Shown here piece by piece: positions 24,240 to 33,784 of a stretch of 64,000 nt of DNA. The notes under the pieces were generated by a model. That model ran no database searches. It saw nothing but the letters and a program-made list of their open reading frames with translations, and was not told the origin of the DNA. The stretch lies in contig NC_089220.1 in assembly GCF_963924675.1 (NCBI RefSeq), forward strand, positions 58,042,639-58,106,638, in the 5' to 3' direction. Made by a program: the position numbers and the translations under genes. Numbering within the stretch: position 1 is the first letter of the stretch; each line of letters opens with the position of its first letter. Origin of the DNA: Phocoena phocoena (Eukaryota > Chordata > Mammalia > Artiodactyla > Phocoenidae).

Positions 24240-24785
24240 CTAACGGAGGTTAGCAGGAAGTATATTGTAAAATATCACGAAGACTCTCTTTCTGACCAAA
24301 CTTTAGCCAGTCTCCTCTAAGCCATGTTCTCAACTAGGCTTCTGCATTTGAACTTCCATGTTAATCTTTGCATTCTCAAGATTCCTACTAAGTCGTTTAG
24401 CTAGAACCCTCATCTTTGACATCTGACTACTCTCCATACCTGATCAAATTCCTCACCTCGCCAACCCCAGGTAATATCTGAAAATCCTGACCTGCCTTCA
24501 GTAAGAAATCTGTTAGGTCTGTTTAGCCAGAACCCAGCTAGAAATATCTTCATGTTTCCCATTAGTTAGTGTCCATCTACTCAACACCCCCCCCCCCTTG
24601 CTTTTGGCTCTAAATCCCTACTTCTTTTTTGCTGTGGTCAGAGTGGAGCCCAAATGCCTCTCCTCTACTGCAAAGCCTCATTGGGGTAGTCCCTTCTTGA
24701 ATGAAGTCTTCCTTACCATCTTTGGACTCCTAATCATAACTTATTTTCAAATGTCAATCAGATGTTTTTTAGAAATCTGTTAGTC
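24240..24785 (+). mobile_element. LTR-like sequence of an old endogenous retrovirus (class uncertain)
   Basis: The sequence has the feel of a solo LTR: a C/T-rich leader, a C-run at 24589-24598, and a 3' part with 'gtggagcccaaatgcctctc', 'gcaaagcctcattggggtag' and 'gaatgaagtcttccttacc', where a polyadenylation region would fall. It resembles MER21-class LTRs from memory, but I cannot confirm the family or the ends. There are no internal retroviral genes. Confidence 0.45.
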
Positions 24786-25088
24786 ACTTAAATAATCCAA
24801 GCCAGTTTCTTACCACTTACATTTGAATTACAGTAGTTATGTTTAGATACAAATGATAAGATTACACCTAATTAATCATTAGGTCATTTCCCATTGAGAT
24901 CAGAGTGACCTGCCATTTTTTGGGGTGTCCAGGATGTCTGTTGACCGGTTTTTATTTCTTTTTACGTTCTTGAATAAAGAGGGTTTAAGAAAAAAAAACC
25001 CTCAATTTTTAGTTGTTTTAAATCCATTTTCTAAGTTTCTGGCAGATTTTTTTTTTCTTTTTTAAGGTTCATTTCAGTTTTTCTCCTC

Positions 25089-25330
25089 AAAGATTTATCA
25101 ACAGGGCTTCCCTGGTGGCGCAGTGGTTGAGAGTCAACCTGCCGAAGCAGGGGACACGGGTTCGGGCCCCAGTCCGGGAAGATTCCACATGCCGCGGAGC
25201 GGCTAGGCCCGTGAGCCATGGCCGCTGAGCCTGCGCGTCCGGAGCCTGTGCTCCGCAACGGGAGAGGCCACAACAGTGAGAGGCCCGCGTACCGAAAAAA
25301 AAAAAAAAAAAAAAAAAAGATTTATCAACA
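25089..25330 (+). mobile_element. CHR-type tRNA-derived SINE (short form), young, with perfect 15-bp TSD
   Basis: Body at 25104-25294 plus a pure A tail to 25315. The duplication aaagatttatcaaca is perfect at 25089-25103 and 25316-25330. The body keeps most CpGs (tgcgcgtccggagcctgtg) and Pol III A/B boxes, consistent with a recent insertion. It ends at 'gaggcccgcgtaccg', the short form. Open frames on the reverse strand here come from the SINE. Confidence 0.97.
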
Positions 25331-25779
25331 AACCCATTTGCATGTATTCTCATAATTACAGCTTTATATGATCTTCTCTCAGTGAACTAAGCTGGTGAAG
25401 AGAACAGAATCAGCCCATTAAAACAAACATCTCATGCGGAGAGGCAGTGGGTGGATGCACTAAACTGCTTCAAGGAGCTGAACACCAAAGGCTCTCCTGA
25501 GCTGCAAAAGCAATGATATTTAATTTGTCAACACTGAGGTTTCAAACCTACTGAGTAGTGCACAGATATGGAAAATACAGAAGAGTGGAGATTCACAGCT
25601 GGAGTTATTGGTTATAGGAGATAAAATAAAACCTAAATAAATCCCTAAGTAAATGGAGGAAAACACTACTACCAGTAAATGAGCTCAGAGAAATCTTCAG
25701 TCCTGAAAGAGACCTGGACCACAGGGAATGGAAGCCAAGTTTGCAATACAGATACAGAGATTTATTTGTAAGACCATGC
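25331..25779. other. No recognised feature
   Basis: Single-copy-looking DNA. A minus-strand open frame at 25605-25841 has no recognisable family and partly overlaps a MIR. Confidence 0.45.
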
Positions 25780-25960
25780 ATAGCTGAAAGAGTGTACAGT
25801 TTGAGACTGTGAAAACAGTGACAAACTAATGGCTTTGCCACTTGCCAGAAAAATTACTTAATGCCTTTGAGGCCATTATATCACCTATAAGATGGGAATA
25901 ATACCTATTTGGGAGTGTTGCAACAAAGGTTGGGGAAAATCACCTACACAATATTCTATA
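25780..25960 (+). mobile_element. MIR SINE
   Basis: 'tttgccacttgccagaaaaa', 'ttacttaatgcctttgagg' and 'ataagatgggaataatacct' with 'gtgttgcaacaaagg' follow the MIR consensus. It is moderately diverged. Confidence 0.65.
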
Positions 25961-26115
25961 TGTTGGCTTATTGATATGAATTTAAACATGGATTTTTTTT
26001 CTGGTATAAAATTACCAAGTTAGGTGGACACTTTACTGATGATCTTAGGATTCTAGTTTTAAAGATTTGTAAATCATATTGTGCTATCCTTATACATGTA
26101 GCCACAATATTCTTT

Positions 26116-26445
26116 TTGGTGCACGCATTTAATTACAATCACGTTTGTTACCTCATAAGAAAAATCTGTCCTTCAAAAGGTAGCTTTAAAAGTAGTTCAA
26201 TTTCAAAAAAGGTTGCTATTTCAAAGCTAGCACTATTAAGTATTTTCCACTTGTGTGCAAAGAGGGTCTTTGTTGAACTAGCACTTCCTGAAGTTAAGTG
26301 TGTATTTTGCAGCATTTCTTCAAGAACAAAAGAAAGATCTACAGATTCTAGTACTGACTTAGGTTTCTACAAATGTAAAACCTGTGCCAAGGACTTAAAG
26401 AGTTGTAGTTTATTTGAAGATGCAGAAGAGGAAAAGCCAATTTAG
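26116..26445 (+). other. Unexplained 109-codon open reading frame with two CxxC motifs
   Basis: An uninterrupted ATG-to-TAG frame in DNA where I recognise no repeat. The predicted peptide has a basic/serine-rich N-terminal half. From about residue 61 it has CVFC, then about 21 residues later CKTC, then a further C, and an acidic end, DAEEEKPI. Paired CxxC motifs could bind zinc, and a fragment of a retrocopied gene or an unannotated exon is possible. I do not recognise the family. A 'tttgcag' at about 26307-26313 is acceptor-like but lies inside the frame. Random occurrence is the simplest alternative. Confidence 0.25.
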
Positions 26446-26739
26446 GTTTACATTACCAAAATTGTTGCTTTGGGCAACAGTGCTTGATTCCATTAGGAAT
26501 ACTGGACAAGAGTCCAAATGCCTGCCATCATTCTCAACCTAAAGGATAGGAGGTGGGAGCATTTTACTCAGCTGTTCAGTTCACCACTCTTCCCCAAACT
26601 TGAGGGTTTTCTCTGGGGTGTTAAATCCTCACACTTCTGAGTTGCATCTGTGTGCATCCTGAGGAACTCTGAGAGATGCAGAAGTGTCACAAGGGAAAAA
26701 AACAAGAGTAGTTGAAGTGAGATGTTGTCAGCTCAAACA
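26446..26739. other. No recognised feature
   Basis: Single-copy-looking DNA leading into an LTR fragment. Confidence 0.4.
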
Positions 26740-27005
26740 TGTCTCTCTCATAGCTTCTATTGGTTTGCTGGCAATCTTTGGTGCTCCTTGGTTTCTGCTG
26801 CATCACTCCAATCTGTGCCTTCATCTTCACATGACATTCTAATTATAAGGACACTAGTCATATTAGATTATGGGCCCATCTAACTCCAGTATAACCTCAT
26901 CTTTATTAATTGCATACACAGCGATCCTATTTCCAAATAGGGTCACTCCTGAGGAACTGGGGGTTAGGACTTCAATGCATGAATTTTGAGAGGACATAAT
27001 TCAAC
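26740..27005 (-). mobile_element. MLT1 (MaLR) LTR fragment
   Basis: Reverse complement of an MLT1 LTR: 'tgctggcaatctttggtgct', 'gcatcactccaatctgtgcc', 'cttcatcttcacatgacatt', 'ataaggacactagtcatatt' and 'ggggttaggacttcaatgca' all fall in the expected order. It ends near the LTR 5' side at about 27005. It is non-coding and ancient. Confidence 0.85.
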
Positions 27006-27234
27006 TATATAAGTAGTAGCATGTATTTGTATATCTACCAAAATAATGATTTGATAATTATAAATATTACTATATTGTTACATAAAATCATTGTTACACA
27101 TTTAAATTAATGTAGGGATTTACTCACATACATGAAATTGTTCTTGCTTTTAAATATCAATACTTCCTGTATCTCTGACCCTCTAGTTTAAATTATTCTT
27201 CTTCTGTCTGGCATATAGACAGAATTTCTTTTTG

Positions 27235-27950
27235 CTGCAGGTGTGCTGGTAGCAATTCCCTTATTTTTAATAAGTCTGAAAATGACAATTTAAATTTCAT
27301 TCTTAATATATTTACTTACTATTGATAGGTTTTGTTTCATTTTTTATAGTTATTTGAATTGTTTCTGTTGAGAAACAAAATGATCAGTTCTACTCATTAC
27401 TTTTTTGAATGTAAACTTTGTTTTTTCCTGTAGTTGTTTTGAGATTTTTTTCTCTGTCTTTTTGTTAAACTATGATCTCCTATAATGTAGATGGCTTTTT
27501 ATAATTCCATCTTTCAATTTAAAGAGTTTTAAATCTGTAGCTTGATACATTTTATCAGATTTGGAGATTTTTTATTCATCATCATTTCTAATATTACTTC
27601 TGCTCCATTATTCCTTACTAGTTCCTCTAGGGTTCCAGTTAAATATATGTGAGGATTTCTTACTCTATCTTCTTTACTTCCTATTTGCACATCTGTCTCT
27701 TCTATCCTGTGATCTCTCCAAGTGTCACTTTGGCTATTTTACTCAACCTCTTACTAATTCTCTCATCATCTCTGTCTGTTATGTTGTTAAACCTATCAAC
27801 TTACTGGTTAATATTACTTATTGCTTTTTTTTTCAGGTCTACAATTTCTTTTTTTTAAATCTGTAATGTTTCAGTTTCCATTTCTCCACTGAAATTCTAA
27901 ATCTTAGACTTTTATTTTGTTGAGTATAGTGAGCAAAATTATTCTTTTTA
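27235..27950 (-). mobile_element. Ancient L1/HAL1 ORF1-region fragment (antisense)
   Basis: Reverse complement of the L1 ORF1 C-terminal and coiled-coil region, recognisable by 'ttttgctgcaggtgtgctgg' plus 'tagcaattccctt', followed by T/C-rich sequence that corresponds to coiled-coil-encoding A/G-rich sense DNA. Plus-strand open frames here (27561-27866) are antisense chance frames in A/G-poor DNA. Confidence 0.6.
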
Positions 27951-30186
27951 ACAATTTTTATTTGAGATAATTATAGATTCACAAGAAATTACAAGAAGTA
28001 GTACAGAGACACCCTGTGTACACTTTACCTAATATCCTTATGGTAATATCTTGCAAAATTATAGTATATCACAACCAGAATATGTGCATTGATATAGTCA
28101 AGATATAGACTATTACTGCAAGAATCTCTCATGCCCTTTTATAACTACACCTACCGCTTGTATCCTTGTTCTTGTCCCCTGTCAACCACTAATCTTCTCC
28201 GTTACATAATAATAAAGTTGTGATAATGCAACATAAAAGGAATCATAAAGCATGTAACATTTGGGGATTGGGGTTTTTTTCATGCAACATGATATTCTGG
28301 AGATTCATTCAAGGTGTTGCTATCATTGTTACTCCTTTTTATCATTGAGTAGTATTCCATGATAGGTATATACCACAGTTTGTTTAACCATTCACCCGTA
28401 AGTGACATTTGGGTTGTTTCCTGGTTTGACTATTACAAACAAAGCTGCTTTGAACAAACATCCATTCCCAGGTTTTAGTGTGAACATAAATTTTCATTTC
28501 TCTGGGATAAATGCCCAGGAGTACAATAGCTGGTTCAGATGGTAATTGCTTGTTTAGGTTTTTAAGAAATTGTCAATCTGCTTTACAGAGCAACTGAACC
28601 ATTTTATATTCCTTCCAGCAACGTGTGAGCAACCCAGTTTCTCCACATCCTTGCCAGCCTTTAGTGTTGTCATTACTTTTGATTATAGGTATTCTAATAA
28701 ACATGTATTTATAATTCATCACAGTTTAATTTGCATTTCCCTAATGGCTGAAGATGTTGAATGGTTTTTCATATGCTTATTTTCCTATTAGATTAGATTT
28801 TCCTACCTAACTAGCCTTTTCAGTGAAATGTCAGTTTATGTCTTTTGTCCTTTTTCTTATAAGATTGAGAGTTCTTTTATATATTTATATATTTGGGGTA
28901 CTACTACTTTGTCTGATAAGTGGCTTGCAAATGTTCTTTCCCAGTCAGAACTTGTCTTTTCATCCTCTTAACTAAACCTTTCACAGGGCAAAAATATAAT
29001 TTTTATTAAGTATGATTTATATATATATTTTTTCTTTTATGGATCCTGTTCTATTGTTAAGTCTAAGAATGCTTAATGTACCCTTCTTAGGTGCTGATGA
29101 TTATCACCTATTTTTTTGCTAAAAGCTTTATAGTTTTTGTTTTTATAGTATTGTATTTTGCATAGTATTGTGTTATGAGCTAATTTTTGTATCAAATGTG
29201 ACATTTAGGTTAAGACTTTTGGAGGGCAGGGGGGACTATGGGAGTCTTATTGCTCCAGCACAATTTTTTGAAGTCTATCCTTCCATCATTCAGTTGATTT
29301 TGCTCCTTCTCTATTCATTTGCAGATATCTGTGAGGGGTTATTTCTAGAGTCTCTATTCTGTTCCACTGATCAATTCTGGCAATATTCAGCCAATGGCAA
29401 CTGATAACCACAGTTATATAGTAAACCTTAATTCTAGGTATGCTGATCCATTCATTTTCTTCCTTTTAAAAATTGTTTCAGTTATTTTAAGTTTCCATTT
29501 CCTTTGTCTTTCCCCATAAATTTTAGGACATCATGCCTATCTCTATAATGAATCTTCTAGGATTTTTATAGGAATTGAATTAAATCTATATATCAATTTG
29601 GATAGAATTGTATCTTTACTTTGTTGAATCTTTCAATCCATGAACACTGTATGTTCTATTTAAATACAGCATAATTTACTTAAATCTTTTATTTATTTAG
29701 TTATGATTTTGTAGTTTTAAGCATACTAGTCCTTTACATGTTTTGTTAGATTTACATCTAAGTATTTCATTTTTAGAACAACTGTAAATGGTGTGGTAAC
29801 CTTTTTATTTTTTGTCCAAGAGTTCACTGCTCCTATGTAGAGATACAATAGATTTTGTTTATTTATTTTGTATCTTGTGACCATACTGAACTCACTTAGT
29901 ACTAGAAGTTCTTTTTGCTGTTGTTGTTATTCTTGTTTCTTAGTTTCCTTGGTATTTTCTCCATGGAAAACTATGTTGTCTGTAAATAAGTTTCTTTTCT
30001 TCCTTTCTAATCTGCTTACCTTTTATTTCATTCACTCAGTCATTCCTTTTTGCCTTATTCCATTGGCTAGAAATTGCAGTACTATGCTAAAAAGGAATGT
30101 GGAGAACAGAAATTCTTGCCATGTTCCCAAGCTCAAGGGGAAAATTACTAATTTTTAGGTGTGATACTTGCTGTACTATTTTAATA

Positions 30187-30617
30187 CAGGCATAGCTTGG
30201 AAATATTTGATAACATTTTACCCATAGTCCAACTTCTTTCAAAATCAGAGTCAATCCTCTCAAACTCTGCTGTTGCTTTATCAACTAAGTTTAAGTAATA
30301 TTCTAAATCCTTTGTTGTCATTTCAACAATCTTCACAGCATCTTCACCATGAGTAGATTCCTGATCAAGAAACTACTTTCTTTGTTCATCCCTAAGAAGA
30401 AACTCCTTATCCATTAAAGTTTTATCATGAGATTGCAGCAATTCAGTCACAACTTCAGGCTCCATGTCTAATTCTTCAAGAATTACCAAAATGTGACACG
30501 GAGACATGAAAATGTTGGGGAAATGGCACCAATAACTTTCTGGATGCAAGGTTGCCACAAACCTTCAATTTGTAAAAAATGCAATATCGTGAAGCACAAT
30601 AAAATGAGGTTTGCTTG
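30187..30617 (-). mobile_element. Tigger1-type DNA transposon, internally deleted
   Basis: Tc1/mariner (pogo) superfamily element of about 431 bp. The terminal repeats are degraded: the left begins 'caggcatagcttgg', and the right, on the minus strand, begins 'caagcaaacctcatttt'. Both ends are flanked by TA dinucleotides (30185-30186, 30618-30619), as expected for this superfamily. It keeps a minus-strand C-terminal transposase remnant and has lost most of the ~2.4-kb autonomous sequence. It sits inside the antisense L1M, so it inserted later than that element. Confidence 0.85.
30373..30558 (-). pseudogene. Tigger transposase C-terminal remnant
   Basis: A short open frame encodes a stretch with 'EPEVVTELLQSHDKTLMD' and then 'EFLLRDEQRK', which is the C-terminal part of Tigger1 transposase. 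Its N-terminal residues come from the transposon 3' non-coding end and are not transposase. The catalytic DDD domain is absent, so it cannot transpose. Confidence 0.75.
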
Positions 30618-31475
30618 TATAAGCCCTTTATCAAATCAGAATCCTCCCTCTAAATCTGCTCAGTTATTATCATGAACGGGTATTGAATTTTCTCAATAAA
30701 ATATGCTCTGTGACTTTTCTTTTTTAGCCTATTAATATGGTGGAGTTTAGTGACTGATCTTCAAATAATGAACTAGCCTAGTATCCATGGAATAAATAAA
30801 TTTGGTAATGGTATATATTTCTTTTTATATATTGCTGAATTATATTTGCAAATATTTTGTTAATTTTTGCATCTATATTCATGAGGGATATTGGTCTATA
30901 GTTCCCTTTTTTTGTAATACCTCTGATTTTGGTATCAGGGTAATGATGGCCTCATAAAATGAGTTGAAATGTTTCCCTCATATTTTGTGAAAGAAATTGT
31001 CTAGACTCAATATTCATTCTTCTTTATAAATTTGGTAGAATTCTTCAGTGAAAACACATGGGCCTAGAGATTTATTTGGGGGAGTTTTAATGAGTGAATT
31101 CAATTTCCTTAATAGTTATGAAGCTACCAAAATTATTATTTCATATTAGATGAGTTGTGGAAGATTGTGCTTTCCAAGGAATTGGTCTACTACACCAAAA
31201 GCTAAAGTTATGAGCATCAAGTTGTTTCTAGTGTTCCCTTATTATCCTTTTGACATCTACAAGGTCTTTAGTGATATTCCTTTTGGTTCTATTCCTGACA
31301 CTGGTAATTTGTGTCTTTTCTCTACTTCTTTGTCAGTATTTGAGGTTTATTAATTTTATTGATCATTTCAAAAAGTAGGTTTTTAATTTTCCTTTTTGCT
31401 TTTCTGTTTCATTTATTTCTGCACTTACTTTTTATTACCATTTTGCTGCTTGTTTTGGTTTATTTTGCTTTATAA

Positions 31476-31485
31476 TATAATTACC
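31476..31485. repeat. Candidate left TSD of the PSME3 retrocopy
   Basis: tataattacc pairs with tataattatc at 33775-33784 (9 of 10). The T-run directly after it (31486-31493) is the A tail of the minus-strand retrocopy. Confidence 0.6.
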
Positions 31486-33774
31486 TTTTTTTTAAAGAAA
31501 GAAGTAAAAGTACCTGTAATTTTGATAATTTCTTGACATGGCAAAATAATTTTACATTACAATCCAAAGGTGGTAGGGTGAGGAGGAGGGGCAGTGGAAC
31601 AATCCAACAAACAAAAAAGAAATTGAGAGACACATGGTAGGAGGAGGGAAGGGTTTTAGCTGGAAGGGGTCTGGAGAGTGGGTAGGGGCACAACTAAAAT
31701 GCAATTGCTTTGTTACTGAATACTCTTCATGGGAAAACAGCATCCTGACTCCTTCTCTACACCATACTGGGAGTAAAAAAAAAAGATGCATTCAGGTGGA
31801 AATATGATTGGGGGTTGGAAGACAGAGACAAAGAAAGAATAAAAGTCAGAAATAGACACTGAGAGAGTCACCAGCAGATTGACAGCAGATATTGACTCTC
31901 CAGTAGTGGTACAATAAAAAACTGGGGGTGTTATGGGTTAGTACAAAAGCTGTAACAAGTGATATCTCTGGAAGATTTGAGATATAGAGGCAACTTTTCT
32001 ATGGTTTTGACTTGCCTGACAGATTTCTATATACACAGAATATGTACGTGCTGTGTGGGCATTTACACATATGCACACAAGTGACTGCTTTCCTTAGAAG
32101 TAAAACTCCAAAAAGAGAGCCCAAAAGGAGCAGCAACAATGGCAGCAGCTGACCTTCACAGCTGCAGACACCTCCCGCTCCAATTTACCAGGGCAGGGGC
32201 GAGGAGGTGACAGCTAACAGAGTAGGAAGGCATGTGCGTGCATGACTATGTGTAGGTGTATTACGGATATATGTGCATGTAAAAATCCTAGTTATAAAAA
32301 CATCTGAAGGAGCTAGGGATTTGGCTGAAGGTCCAAGGTGTTTTTTGTCATGCTCAGGTTCAGGTTCAAAGTGGAATGTATGTAGATGGGAAACCCTAAG
32401 TCATCATCAGGGCAACTGTGGCAGGCAGGATCCGATGTCCCACAGTGGCAAGAGACACTAATCTTTCCTCAGGAAGAGAAGAGCTGATCCACTTGACTCC
32501 AATTTTTAAAAAATACCTAGCATTTTCTTCTAGTTCCCTCAGTTCCTAACCAACTAACCATCAAAAGGAAGAAAACACGAAGCCCAAGATATTAGCTTGT
32601 CTCCCCTAAAGGAAGGAAAAGTGGAAGAGAGAAAGCATATGTATTCTTGTGCTAACATACTGGGCACACAAACCTGGAGTTCTCCAGAAATTAGGACAGG
32701 TTTATTGACTTTATTTTATTATGAGGTATTGGGGAAGGAAATAGAAGGCCTGTAAAAAAGAGGTAAGTCTGTCACAGAACTACATGACAGTTTCATTAAA
32801 CTCTAACTAAAAACACAGAGAAGTGTGATTACTATTTCCAGCCAATCTCCCCATCACCATAGTCACGTAACAAACTAAGGTGATGTGGGTCTTGAGCCAG
32901 ACTCACAGAGTCCCCTGGCCTTGGCCTCTGTACAGTGTTTCTGCATTTGATCTTTTTGATATTTTTCAGGATCATGTCATGTAGAATGACATATTGATTC
33001 TTTAGCTCTGATATGATGAGCTAAAAGCTGTTATATTCTTTCTCATCAATACCTGTCAGGGTGCAGGAAAGTCCTCCACATGGGGATATTTAGCTACTTT
33101 GGAAACCGATTTGGCTCTTGTAACATAATATCTAGAAATCTGATCCAGATGAGATGCAGCTCTCAACATTCTTAGCTCTGCAATTGTCTTCTCCTAAATG
33201 GACACCCCGAAGTTGTTCCCATCTTCTAACACAGGAATTAGGAGTTGTACCCACATTTTTATGGTGCTTCATTTCAGGATCAGCGGCCAGATCTCATGTT
33301 TCACTGTCTCAAAACTCTCCACTAACTCCTGGTTGCTTTTTAGCATCACATTGGGCATCACAAATACCATGGTTCCTTGGAAGGCCTCCACACTCACCCA
33401 ATCTTCGCTTCTTGGAAGTGGGATCTTCCAGTCCATTGTGGCTATTGGTGAGAAGAATAGTCAGGGACCAGCAGACTCATGTCTGAGTGGATCTGAGTTA
33501 GGTTATATATGTTTAGGATTGGTCCTTTCAAAAAACTGTCAAGTTCTAACAACATCTTTGAGAAAATGTTTTCCACCAAGTCTTCTGCCTCAGTTGTGAT
33601 CTGCTCTCTGAAAGAATCAACCTTTGAATGGTGGGTAGCGTCAGAGGGACTAGAGGAATCTCAGTGCTCCCTGGAGGTGGCTGCCCTCGCTTGGCTCACA
33701 CACAGCTTGCTGAGTCCCACCCTCAGTTCCTTCCTCCCACTTGCTCTCCTGCTGCCTGCTGCCTGCTCACACTC
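31486..33774 (-). pseudogene. PSME3P: Processed pseudogene of PSME3 (proteasome activator PA28-gamma / REG-gamma)
   Basis: The parent protein is the nuclear 11S activator that caps the 20S proteasome. The minus strand carries an intronless copy of its mRNA. Recognisable coding sequence runs from 33624 down to 32927 and includes peptides such as LLELDSFLK, LTQIHSDM, DGNNFGVSI and KYPHVED. It is followed by the known 3' UTR start and about 1.4 kb of further probable 3' UTR, ending in a short A tail (T-run at 31486). Lesions include a 2-bp deletion near the 'VPDP' region, a CAG-to-TAG stop (minus strand, at 33194-33196), further indels, and loss of the normal stop (TGA to AGA at 32927-32929). 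The first ~14 codons and the start are not recognisable. Confidence 0.92.
33625..33774 (-). other. Unidentified 5' segment of the PSME3 retrocopy
   Basis: Between the recognisable coding start (33624) and the candidate right TSD (33775) lie about 150 bp that do not match the usual PSME3 5' coding or leader sequence as I know it. On the minus strand it is purine-rich and contains 'caggcagcaggcagcagg'. It could be an alternative first exon of the parent transcript or unrelated host DNA. Confidence 0.4.
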
Positions 33775-33784
33775 TATAATTATC

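Larger units (their letters stand above)
27955..31485 (-). mobile_element. Ancient L1M element, ORF2 to 3' end (antisense), interrupted by Tigger at 30187-30617
   Basis: Reading the minus strand from 31485 down, this is L1 ORF2 from upstream of the RT domain to the 3' end. Plus-strand landmarks include 'ttggtatcagggtaatgatg' plus 'gcctcataaaatgag' (antisense RT) at 30932-30962 and 'gtagtattccatgataggta' at 28352-28371. The 3' UTR continues down to about 27955. It is full of stops in every frame. The endonuclease portion of ORF2 is not found next to it. Confidence 0.85.
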
